From assembly GCA_023935145.1 (NCBI GenBank), contig CM043702.1, positions 104,669,588 to 104,733,587 on the forward strand: DNA of 64,000 nt, read 5' to 3'. The first letter of the stretch is position 1. The number at the start of each line of letters is the position of its first letter. Positions 48,831 through 58,165 of the stretch are shown piece after piece. This stretch comes from Bretschneidera sinensis. Taxonomy: Eukaryota; Streptophyta; Magnoliopsida; Brassicales; Akaniaceae. The position numbers and the translations under genes were made by a program. A model generated the notes under the pieces. The model was not told the origin of the DNA, searched no databases, and saw only the letters and a program-made list of their open reading frames with translations.

Positions 48831-49130
48831 CTAAGTGTCAGCTGCCATATCACTCTGAACATCCACCAGTGTGCGCTCAATGTCCACATTCATTTGAATT
48901 ACACTAGCCTCCGCATCAACTTCAGCCTTGATACCTTGAGCTACCACTTCTGCCAGCTCAACCTCGATATCTTCAACCATAACCACACCTCGAGCCAATG
49001 GGCTCGTTATCTCAAGAGAAGAACTCTCGAAGCTCTCTACTTCACTACCTAAGTCTCTTGTGCTCTCACTATCCTCTTTACTACCACTAATCCTACCATG
49101 GTGATTGGAACTACCCGAGGATAAAGACAT
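48831..49130 (-). CDS. Antisense ORF of element G, 99 aa, unknown function
   Basis: From the ATG at 49130 the protein begins MSLSSGSSNHHGRISGSKED and is Ser/Glu-rich in its first half, followed by SLEITSPLARGVVMVEDIEV. I do not recognise a domain. The frame is open further upstream to 49334, but that part covers a duplicated stretch (49209-49301) and gives a low-complexity hydrophobic sequence, so the shorter start is preferred. It runs opposite to the adjacent LTR, as do some extra ORFs of Tat elements. It may also be truncated or non-coding. Confidence 0.4.
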   Translation of the reverse strand: MSLSSGSSNHHGRISGSKEDSESTRDLGSEVESFESSSLEITSPLARGVVMVEDIEVELAEVVAQGIKAEVDAEASVIQMNVDIERTLVDVQSDMAADT

Positions 49131-49208
49131 TGTATTTAAAAGTAAAAGAAAATGAATGATTATTAAGGACAAGGAAAGGTATCGACCATGAAAACCACTG
49201 AGCTCTAT

Positions 49209-49301
49209 GAAGCATTTGATGGCTCTAAAAGGAAGTTTGAGAAGGAAAGATGTCTCTGAAGCATTTGACGGCTCTAAAAGGAAGTTTGAGAAGGAAAGAT
49301 G
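49209..49301. repeat. Direct repeat of 44 bp, two copies
   Basis: GAAGCATTTGATGGCTCTAA and the following 24 bases recur with one change at 49258-49301. Confidence 0.85.
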
Positions 49302-49663
49302 AAGAATGGGATGCCAAGACACCAAACTCCTCATTCTTCATATAAGAAAATAGGCAGCTCAGATCATCTCCATGATTACGACCTTTGCTCTTCCCTATAA
49401 AGTAAAGAAGACAGAGGGTCTTAAAAGAACCATCTAGAGCACTCCTCATGAAAAATGAAAAGAAAGATGCTGATCGAGCCTCCCAATCCATATAGCCTCC
49501 CTATACCAAGTGATCTTCTAGACCCTATGACCATAGCAACTCAAAAATTTGCAAGGAAAAAATCTCGTAACCTAATATCAAAAGTAGTGCAATAAATGCA
49601 CTTTGAGAAAACCTTGAGTCCAAAGACCTCATTAACTAAAGAGAGCGAGCTCAGAGCCTTAAG

Positions 49664-50420
49664 CTCTCTAAGAGCTCGGTGCCCTGAAGACGTAAGTGTT
49701 GAGCCTAGAGCCTTGAGCTCTCTAAGGTCTCGATACCCTAAAGATATAAATGTCGAACCTAGAGCCCCAAGCTCTCCAAAGGCTCGGTAACCTAAAGGAA
49801 TAAATGCTGAGTATAAAGCCCAGAACTCTTTAAGGGCTCGGTACCCTAAAGGCATAAATGTCGAGTCTAGGGCCCGAACTCTTCAAGGGCTTGGTACCTT
49901 AAAGGCATAAGGGTCGAGCCTAGAGCCTCGAGCTCTCTAAGAGCTTGGTACCCTAAAGGCATAAATGTTGAGCCTAGATCTCCGAGCTCTCTAAGGGCTC
50001 GGTACTCTAAAGGAATAAGTCTAAGTCCAGAGTTCGAGCTCTCTAAAGGCTCGATACCCTAAAGGAAAAAATGTCGAGCATAAAGCCTTGAGCTCTCCAA
50101 GGGTTTAGTACCCTAAAAGTGTAAATGTCAAGCCCAGAGCCCCAAGTACCGAGCTCTCTAAGGGCTTACTACCGTTGAGGAATAAATGTCGAGCCTAGAG
50201 CCCCGAGCTCTCTAAAGCCTCAGTATCCTAAAGGCATAAATGTAAAGCCTAAAGCCTCGAGCTTTTTCAAGGGTTCAATACCTTAAAGGCATAAGTGTCG
50301 AGCCCAAAACCCTGAGCTCTTCAAGGGCTCAGTACCCTAAAGGTCAAAAGGTCGAACCCATAGCACCATGCTCTTCAATGGCTCAACACCCCCAAACACA
50401 TAAAAGTTGAGTCCAAAACT
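49664..50420. repeat. 54-bp tandem array, 14 units
   Basis: The unit consensus begins CTCTCTAAGGGCTCGGTACC, continues CTAAAGGCATAAATGTCGAG and ends CCTAGAGCCCCGAG. Units are 50-61 bp, mostly 54. Many hold the palindromes GAGCTC at the junction and GGTACC inside. Neighbouring units differ at many sites, so the array is not recent. It ends about 60 bp before the polypurine tract of element G. Confidence 0.92.
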
Positions 50421-50489
50421 CCCTCTTACACGTATTTTGAGAAATACTTCATTAACTACATAATTGCACTTAAGGAAGTGAGGGGCATA

Positions 50490-50999
50490 TGATGTAGGGG
50501 AAAATTCCCTAATCAATAACATGATGACATATGGCACCTTCCAAGGGTAAAAATGTAATTTCATAAACAAGAGAAAGTAACTTATTAGATAGTTATACAT
50601 GACGAAGGGTAAAACAATAATTTCATACCAAAACACTATTTCTACTAGGGCACTCTAGCCTATGAAAAACCTAATCCTATTAGAACATTTCAGCCTATGG
50701 GAACCCTCAACCTACTATGACACTCAATATTAATCATTTTTTTAATTGAACTATACTCCAAGACTTTATATAAAGAGAGCTCTCATTATCACAGGTACAA
50801 ACAATCATTTATAAATTAAGAATCCTCTAGCTTTCTTACTCTTTATACTCTCTAACAGATTACTAATTTAGGCATTAGAGAGTCCATCTGGAGACATAAC
50901 CCTTTCGGTCCTCCAGTAACTCCTTAGAGTTTCTTCTGTCTCTGTGTGCACAGGTACTCCATCACACTCGTTCGTTCGCCTAGCAAATTTTTGACATCA
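50490..50999 (+). repeat. 3' LTR of element G
   Basis: Starts TGATGTAGGGGAAAATTCCC after a purine-rich tract (50476-50489) and ends TTTTTGACATCA. TTTATATAAAG at about 50762-50771 is a good TATA box. No second copy is in the window, so the boundaries rest on termini and layout. Confidence 0.65.
50762..50771 (+). promoter_or_regulatory. Putative TATA box of LTR G
   Basis: ACTTTATATAAAGAGAGC, 270 bp into the LTR. Confidence 0.5.
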
Positions 51000-51116
51000 A
51001 TAGAGATGAAATACCCCTAACTACATGTAACTAGTCCATTGGTGGTATCTTTTCTCTTGAGGGCTTAGTCTGAGGTGTCACGTATCACCATCTGATTAGT
51101 AAAAAAAATTACTCCA

Positions 51117-51120
<4 letters not shown>
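51000..51120. other. Short unassigned stretch between elements G and F
   Basis: About 120 bp with no recognisable feature; probably the original host sequence. Confidence 0.5.

Positions 51121-51161
<41 letters not shown>
51121..51161. repeat. (AT)n microsatellite, left part
   Basis: 41 bp of pure AT dinucleotide, split by element F from a further 66 bp at 61297-61362. Confidence 0.95.
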
Positions 51162-51165
<4 letters not shown>

Positions 51166-51476
51166 AACCCTCACCTATATTTTAATGATGACAAAACACA
51201 ACTCTTATTATACTAACGATGCTATCTAAGTGTATTAAGCAATAAAAGCATTCAACAAAGGATCAACGTGCAAGAACCCAACCCGAATCAAACATCCAGT
51301 GAAGACAAAAGAACTAGTATAAGGCTAAGGTATTGAAACAAGTTGTAAGTCTCACTTGTTCAGGTAATTAGCTTGTCCAATGGCTCTTTTTGAAAAACAT
51401 TTTAACATAACCTTTTAATTAAATGATTTAAAGTTAAAATCTCTTCAAAACATGAAAACTAGTTTGTTAAGTAACC

Positions 51477-51670
51477 CAGTCGACTAGGTACTTATACCAG
51501 ACTTCTAGTATATGGGACAGTATGTCCCTAGTCGACTGGTACTTTGGGTAGAAGGTTCCCAGTCGACTGGTAAGTCATACCCAATCGATTGGTACCTTCA
51601 ACAGCCTTAAAAATATGATTTTTAAGAATGATCTAGTTGACTGGTACTAAGACCCAATCGACTGGTAGTT
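51477..51670. promoter_or_regulatory. U3 palindrome array of the left LTR of F (CCCAGTCGACTGGTA)
   Basis: Seven units around the palindrome CCAGTCGACTGG, for example CCTAGTCGACTGGTAC, CCCAGTCGACTGGTAA, CCCAATCGATTGGTACC and CCCAATCGACTGGTAG. The last lies about 95 bp upstream of the TATA box. The paired right LTR carries eight units (60416-60635). Confidence 0.9.
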
Positions 51671-51761
51671 CAAAAAATATGAATGTTGAGACGTGAGATT
51701 TTAGCACAACTTGCTCCAAAACATTCAAAATCAGTACTAAACGGGCATATTACATCAAGGC

Positions 51762-51770
51762 TATATAAGC
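51762..51770 (+). promoter_or_regulatory. TATA box of the left LTR of F
   Basis: GGCTATATAAGCCCACTC; the same sequence is in the right LTR at about 60722. Confidence 0.75.
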
Positions 51771-51960
51771 CCACTCTATTGAGCATTTCTATAGAGGAAA
51801 ATACACATTCAATCAAGTTTTTACTCATTGAAACAGAAAAGCTTTGAAATATTGGTTGTTGAGCCATTCTTCAACCTTTACCTTAAAAGAGAGATATTAT
51901 TCAGTTGTATAAGCTTTCATTGTTATGTCTCTACCATTTACTTTACAGCATCTATTGTAA

Positions 51961-52075
51961 AGGGATTAGCTTCGGAAAGGAAGGGATTAGCTTCAGAGAG
52001 GAAGGGATTAGCTTCCGAGAGGAAGGGACTAGCTTCCGAAAGGAAGGGATTTTTGCTTTCGAGAGGAAGGGATAG
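51961..52075. repeat. 21-bp tandem repeat, five units, in the left LTR of F
   Basis: Units read GGATTAGCTTCCGAGAGGAA with small changes. The right LTR has four units (60921-61015). It lies downstream of the TATA box, probably in R or U5. Confidence 0.9.
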
Positions 52076-52358
52076 TAAGGTTTGTGCAACACCCGTGAAG
52101 TTGCATGACTAAGTTTCTTAGTGGATTACTTCAAGGAGGTTCCTCGAAGAGAGTGGACGTAGGATCAGAATGAATCCGATATTGTCGAACCACTATAAAC
52201 TGAGTTTGCATCCTCTATTCCTTAAACTCTTTATTTACAGCACATATTAATTATTTATATGCTTGTGGTGTTATCTGTTTTATAAACTTGTGTTTAATCC
52301 GTGAAAGTTTTTAAAACCCAATTCATCCCCCTCTTGGGTTGAAACCTCAGTCTACAAT

Positions 52359-52369
52359 TGGTATCAGAG
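52359..52369 (+). other. Primer-binding site of element F
   Basis: TGGTATCAGAG, an initiator-Met tRNA complement, 2 bp after the LTR. Confidence 0.9.
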
Positions 52370-52411
52370 GCTCATTATCAATTTTAGGCTTAATATCCTT
52401 GAGTTGATCCA

Positions 52412-54275
52412 ATGTCAGCAAATAGCTATTCTGAGGGACACTCATACACTAGGCCTCCCTTGTTCAATGGCTCCAACTATAACTATTGGAAAAATATGAT
52501 GAAAATCTTTGTTGAAGGACAAGATTATAATCTATGGAGAGTCATTGAAGAGGGACCTAGAATTCCATCAAAGGAAATCACTATTGGAGAAATCAATCAT
52601 ACAATGCCTAAACTCAAAACTAAGTATAATGATGAGGATTATAGAATGATATCTTTCAATAGTAGAGTAACAAGTATTTTATATTGTGCTTTAGATATAT
52701 TTGAATACAATAAAATCTCTACATGTGTTTCAGCTAAGGAAATATGGGATAAATTACAAGTTACATGTGAAAGAACTAGTGAGGTTAAAAAATTAAAAAT
52801 CTATATGCTAGTATCTGAATATGAATCTTTTAGAATGTCTCCTAATGAAAAAATTTCTCATATGCACTCACGTTTCACAACTATTGTTAATGGGTTGAAG
52901 CTTCTTGGTAGGAACATTGAGGAGTTTGAACTAACAAGAAAAATCTTAAGATCTCTGCCACCTTCGTGGAAACCAAAGAAGACAACCATTCAAGAGGCAA
53001 AGGATCTTGACAAACTTGATGTTGAGACACTTCTTGGGTCATTGTTGACATATGAGATGGAGGAAATGAATTCCATTGTCAATGATGATGAGAAGAAGAA
53101 AGTGATTGCTCTCAAAGCCTCAACATACAACAGAGAAGAGGAATTGGAAGAAGAGGCGGAGAGCAGCGAAGAAGACGGTGATATGGCTTTAATCACCAAA
53201 CAGTTTCATTGATTCTTGAAGAAAAGCAAGAAACCATACAGAAAGGATCTTATCTCAAAAAGGGAACCACTTGTGTGCTATGGATGTAAGAAGCCCGGTC
53301 ATATCAAGGCCAATTGTATGGCTACAAGCAAACCATACAAGAGCTTCAAGAAGAAGGCTATGATTACAACCACTTAGAGTGATGACGAAGAAGAAGAAGA
53401 ATCCTCGGATAAAGAAGTCGGATACGAGGAAATTGCCAACCTATGCCTTATGGCAATTGATGATGAAAATGAGGTATTATCTTCTCCCTCTTCTAAAAAT
53501 AACATTGTGAGTAGTAGTGAAGAATTGTTAGAAGTCATAAATGAAATGCATGATGAATTAAAGAAATTTGATTCTAGGAACTCAATTCTTAAGAAAGAGG
53601 TATCATCTCTTTCTAAAGAAATGATAAGTATAAGAGAAGAGAAAGAAAAACTATCTTCAATGTTTTATGATTCCTCTCAAGACTTTCTTAAGGATGAAAA
53701 TGAAAACCTAAGGAAGAAGATATTAGAATTGAATGGCACAATATCTAGACTCATGCTTGGGAAAGAAAAGCTTGATGAAGTGTTATCTTGCCAAAGATTG
53801 AGTGAAGGAAAATCTGGGTTAGGATACTCTCCATTAGGCAAGCAAAAATCAAAAGAGAGCTTATTCATGAAAGCCTCTTGTGTGAATAAAGCATCTACTT
53901 CAAAGATCACTAGCAAGGTCAAAAACACACCCTCAATGAATACTAGCATGTCTAGAAATGCAAATTCTAATGCATATATAAGAGTGAAGAATTCTAGAAA
54001 TACTCATGCTTATATGTATGCTCATTCAAGGAATGCTTATACACATGCTAGGAATAATCAAAATATGCATCCTAAACACTATATGTATAATCAAAACTTG
54101 CACATTGCACAAATTAAGAGTTACCATCATCCTAGAAATAGTGTGCATACAAGCATGTATCCTAGAAATCATCTACATACATTTTCTGGAAATGACATGT
54201 TTATTCATATTCCTCACAATAGAAACATGTATCATAGGAATTCATATCCTAAGCATTAAAGGAATGCACAACTAA
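52412..54275 (+). pseudogene. gag: Gag of element F
   Basis: The ATG at 52412 opens a 266-codon frame with the copia gag (UBN2-like) domain: RPPLFNGSNYNYWKNMMKIF near the start, KKLKIYMLVSEYESFRM, and RKILRSLPPSWKPKKTTIQE. After a stop at 53210-53212 the same frame continues through a zinc knuckle (CYGCKKPGHIKANC, about 53275-53320), a second stop near 53376 and a long Ser/Lys/Asn-rich tail (53450-54259) with a coiled-coil-like Glu/Lys segment. The long tail is typical of Sireviruses. It forms the particle shell in active elements. Confidence 0.9.
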
Positions 54276-54279
54276 ATAC

Positions 54280-54740
54280 TCCTAGAAAATTCAATAACTA
54301 TCATCCTAGGATTATGCATCATCATGTCTATATAACTCCATATATTGTTAAGAAAGTATGGGTCCCAAAAGGAACCATATTTTCAAGGACTAACCCCAAA
54401 GGACCCAAGAAATTTTTGGTACCTAAAAATGCAATTGTGTATCCTTGTGTGATGTAGATATGCCTCCACACCAAAGAAAAAGGTAACTGTTGGTACCTTG
54501 ATAGTGGATGCTCAAAACACATGACCGGTGATAAAAGTGTATTCAAGGAGTTAACTCTAAGAGATGGTGGACTTGTCACCATTGGAGACAACACAAAAAT
54601 AAAGATCATCGGGCATGGAAAAGTTGGTAATAATTTCTCAACCATAGATAATGAATTGCTAGTACAAGGCCTTAAGCCAAATTTACTTAGTATTAGTCAA
54701 CTTTGTGACAAAGGTAACAAAGTCATATGTGTCATTGTCT
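54280..54740 (+). pseudogene. Protease of element F
   Basis: The frame around 54490-54740 contains NCWYLDSGCSKHMTGDKSVF, the D-S-G active site of copia retropepsins, then LVTIGDNTKIKIIGHGKV and LLSISQLCDKGNKV. A frame change near 54725-54740 separates it from the integrase. The D-S-G triad is intact. Confidence 0.88.
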
Positions 54741-55604
54741 AGTTATAGACATCAAGAGTAACAAGATCAAGTTTGTTGGCTATAGACATGAAAATGTTTA
54801 TATAGATGATTTAAAATCATTGTATTCCGATAATAAAAAATGTTTTCCCATATTTAGTGAAAATCCATGGCTATGGCATAGAAGGTTTGGTCATGTGAAC
54901 ATGAACTTGCTGAAAATCATTTCAAGAAAATATTTAGTCATTGGACTCCCCAAAATCAATTTTGAAAAAGATAAAGTATGTGGTGCTTGCCAAATGGGAA
55001 AACAAACTAGAATTTGTTTTAAATCAAATAATGTAGTCTCAACTACTAGACCTTTGGAACTTTTGCATATTGACTTATTTGGTCTAATAAGTACCATTAG
55101 TCTAGGTGGCCATCAATATGCTCTTGTTATTATTGATGACTATTCAAGATATACCTTTATTATTTTTATTGCTTACAAGGATGAAGCTTTCAAAGGATTT
55201 GAAAACTTTTGCAAAAAGGTTCAAAATGAAAAAGGGATTTGTATTTCAAGCATTAGAAGTGATCATGGAAAAGAATTTGAAAACCAAAGTTTTTCAAAAT
55301 TTTGTGGTGAAAATGGAATTGATCACAACTTTTCAGCTCCTAGAACTCCTCAAAAAAATGGAGTTGTTGAGAGGAAAAATAGAGTTCTAGAAGAATTTTC
55401 AAGAGTAATGCTTTATGAAAATAGTTTACCAAAATACTTTTAGGCTGAAGCGGTAAACACCTCTTGCTATATCTTAAATAAAATTTTAATTAGGCCTATG
55501 CTTGACAAAACTCCGTATGAATTATGGAAAGGTAGAAAGCCTAATATCTCATATTTTCGTATTTTGGTTGTAAATGCTTCATCCTAAACAACAATAAAAC
55601 TAAC
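54727..55604 (+). pseudogene. pol: Integrase of element F
   Basis: Open to 55443. The zinc site is WHRRFGH plus CGACQMG. The three acidic catalytic residues lie in [20 protein letters not shown] and TPQKNGVVERKNRVL, all intact. A stop at 55441-55443, then a single-base shift near 55560, moves the frame into the next piece. In intact elements it inserts cDNA into the genome. Confidence 0.9.
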
Positions 55605-56747
55605 TTGGGTAAATTTGACTCTAAGACCGATGAAGGGATATTTTTAGGATATTCAACCTCTAGTAAGGCTTATAGAGTCTTCAACAAGAGAACTCTAGTG
55701 GTGGAAGAATCCGTACATGTAACTCTTGATGAGTCTAACCCAATTAGTAGTAGAGAAGTTTCCTTTAATGATGATGCAGATTTTATTCCAAGAACAGAAA
55801 CTCCTACTCCCATTGTTGACCCAAAGGAGAGTCTACCTCAAACAAGTGAAGAGATGGAAACCCTCAAAATGGACCAACCATCTACAAGCCGACAAAAGGA
55901 TGGTCTTCCCAAAGATTGGAGGTATGTAAATTATCACCCGATTGATCAAGTAATTGGTGATCTTTCACAAGGGGTAAGAACTCGTTCCTCTATTAGAAAT
56001 ATTTGCAATTATGTAGCTTATTTGTCTCAAATTGAACCTAAGACATTTATTAAAGCCGAAAAAGATAACGATTGGATAAATGTCATGCAAGAAGAAATAA
56101 ATCAATTTGAAAGAAACAATGTTTTGAATCTAGTTCCTAGACCTAAGAATCATACAATCATAGGAACTAAATGGGTATTTAGAAATAAGGTGGATGAAAA
56201 TGGAACAGTAACTAGGAATAAGGCTAGATTAGTTGCTAAGGGATATAATCAAGAAGAAAGAATAGACTTTGATGAGACCTATGCTCCCGTAGCTAGATTA
56301 GAAGCTATTCGAATGTTATTAGCCTTTGCATGCTTTAATAAGTTTAAGTTATTTCAAATGGATGTAGAAAGTGCATTTTTAAATGGCTTTATAGAAGAAG
56401 AGGTTTATGTTGAGCAACCTCTTGGATTTGAGAATCCTAGTCTTCCAAATCATGTCTACAAGCTCTCTAAGGCTCTATATGGGCTGAAGCAAGCTCCAAG
56501 AGCATGGTATGGAAGACTAAGTAAATTTTTGATTGAAAATAATTTTATAAGAGGTAAAGTAGACACAACTCTCTTCACAAAAACTCACATAAACGACACT
56601 CTACTAGTTCAAATATATGTTGATGATATTATATTTGGTGCTACTAATGAAACTATGTGTCAAGAGTTTGCCAAGTGCATGCAAGGTGAATTTGAAATGA
56701 GCATGATGGGAGAGCTTACCTATTTCTTTGGACATCAAATCAAATAA
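55605..56747 (+). pseudogene. pol: Integrase tail and RT of element F
   Basis: 380 codons open. It starts in the integrase C-terminal tail ([17 protein letters not shown]). RT begins near 56070 ([18 protein letters not shown]) and has [12 protein letters not shown] with the motif-A aspartate and YVDD at 56616-56627, both intact. It ends with a stop after [12 protein letters not shown]. Confidence 0.92.
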
Positions 56748-57570
56748 TTGAAAGGAGGCATCTTCATCAATCAATAAAAGTACAATAAGGACCTTCTAAA
56801 GAGGTTCGGGATGGAAAGCTCAAAGACACTTGGTACTCCTATGAGCACATCTACAAAAATTAATCTTGATAAATGAGGTAAATGTGTACATACTAAATAT
56901 TATAGAAGCATGATAGGAACATTGCTTTATTTAACTGCAAGTAGACCTAATATAATGTTCAGTGTATGCATGTGTGCTAGATTTCAGGCAAATCCTAAGG
57001 AATCACATGTAGTTGCAGTAAAAAGAATCCTTAGATATCTACAAGGAACTCAAACCATAGGATTATGGTACTCTAGAAATTCATCTTTTGAGCTTGTAAG
57101 ATATTCAGATGCTGATTTTGCTGGATGTAGGTTAGATAGAAAAAGCACAAGTGGAACATACCAATTCTTAGGTGCAATGTTAATCTCTTAGTTCTCCAAG
57201 AAACAAAACTCCGTTGCACTATCAACCATCGAGGCAGAATATGTAGCAGCTGAAAGTTGTTGTGCCCAAGTGTTGTGGATGAAACAACTCGAAGACTATG
57301 GCATGAACTTTAAAAGTATCCCAATACATTGTGATAATAGTAGTGATATCAATCTAACCAAGAACCCTATTCAGCACTCTAGAACTAAACACATAGAAAT
57401 CAGACATCATTTCTTAAGAGACTATGCTTAAAAACGTGATATAAAACTAGAATTCATACCTTCAGAAGATCAAATAACTGATATTCTTACAAAACCTCTA
57501 AGGGAAGCTAGTTTTTGTAAGATTAGAATGTTAATGGGATTGCTAGATTATGATAAATTGAATGTCTGAT
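56748..57570 (+). pseudogene. pol: RNase H and RT C-terminus of element F
   Basis: The same frame continues after the stop at 56745-56747, with further stops near 56775, 56874, 57189 and 57429. Recognisable segments are YYRSMIGTLLYLTASRPNIM, VRYSDADFAGCRLDRKSTSG, STIEAEYVAA, HCDNSSDINLTKNP and ADILTKPL-like sequence near 57480. Pol ends at about 57570. Confidence 0.88.
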
Positions 57571-57707
57571 TGCTTCTTTATTCATCATTATGCATACTTG
57601 ACATCTAGTGACAGATTATTAATCCTTATTTAATATCTCCCTCACTCAAGATGATATAGATAAACAAATTTCGTGCTAAGACTCAAGACTGAAAAAAAAT
57701 TTTAAGG
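57571..57707 (+). other. Spacer between pol and the internal array of F
   Basis: Non-coding; nothing recognised. Confidence 0.5.
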
Positions 57708-57936
57708 GTCCAGTCGACTGGTAAATCTATACTAGTCGACTAGACCTTGTTTAGAGCTATTTTTTGAAATTCAGTTACCACCCCAGTCGACTGGTATGAA
57801 CTACCCAGTTGATTGGTATCTGTTTGCCAGTTCATCCAATCAACTGGTACCTTAACCTAGTCAACTGGTATGTGAGATCCTTCATCTCTGCAAAGGACCC
57901 AATCGACTGGTATCCTTACCCCAGTCGATTGGTATC
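57708..57936. promoter_or_regulatory. Internal copy of the CCAGTCGACTGG array in element F
   Basis: At least eight units (GTCCAGTCGACTGGTAA, CCCAGTCGACTGGTATG, CCCAGTTGATTGGTATC, CCTAGTCAACTGGTATG, CCCAATCGACTGGTATCC, CCCAGTCGATTGGTATCG and others) match the LTR array. The flanking sequence differs from the LTR, so this is not simply an LTR fragment. A TATAAATAGG box follows within 8 bp, and ORF3 begins about 220 bp downstream. Confidence 0.85.
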
Positions 57937-57943
57937 GCGATTC

Positions 57944-57952
57944 TATAAATAG
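57944..57952 (+). promoter_or_regulatory. Putative internal TATA box before ORF3 of element F
   Basis: TTCTATAAATAGGCTG directly after the palindrome array. TATAAATAG is a strong plant TATA consensus. Its use is inference. Confidence 0.55.
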
Positions 57953-58165
57953 GCTGTTAATTTTTTTTCTTCAGATTTTCACCCCATTTTCAAAAACCCT
58001 AGCTTTCTCTTTCTAAAAAATCTCATCATTTTGATCCAAAAAACATCAAAACACTACCAAAACACATTGATCTACTCATCCCCAACATCTGTTTCAACTT
58101 TCTACGGTTGAAATCCACCATTTCCTCTCAAAACCCATTTTACCCAAAAAACTCTTTTTCCAACA

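Larger units (their letters stand above)
48721..50999 (+). mobile_element. Element G: 3' end of a probable Tat-lineage Ty3/gypsy element
   Basis: Order on the plus strand: an antisense ORF (48831-49130), a 54-bp tandem array (49664-50420), a purine-rich AAGTGAGGGGCATA tract and a 510-bp LTR. Additional antisense ORFs and tandem arrays between pol and the 3' LTR are known features of the plant Tat lineage. No gag or pol is present, so the left part is lost. Lineage assignment is inference from layout; the left boundary is approximate. Confidence 0.55.
51162..52356 (+). repeat. Left (5') LTR of element F
   Basis: Starts TGTTAACCCTCACC and ends CAGTCTACA, 1195 bp. U3 array 51477-51670, TATA box at 51763, then a 21-bp tandem repeat (51961-52075). 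Confidence 0.95.

Noticed and set aside
49541..49855. Minus-strand frame with 18-residue repeats
   Set aside because: It follows from the 54-bp tandem array being a multiple of three; no start context or homology.
51828..52112. Frame with repeated KGLASER residues in LTR F
   Set aside because: The 21-bp LTR repeat read in frame. The right LTR copy differs in unit number and composition.
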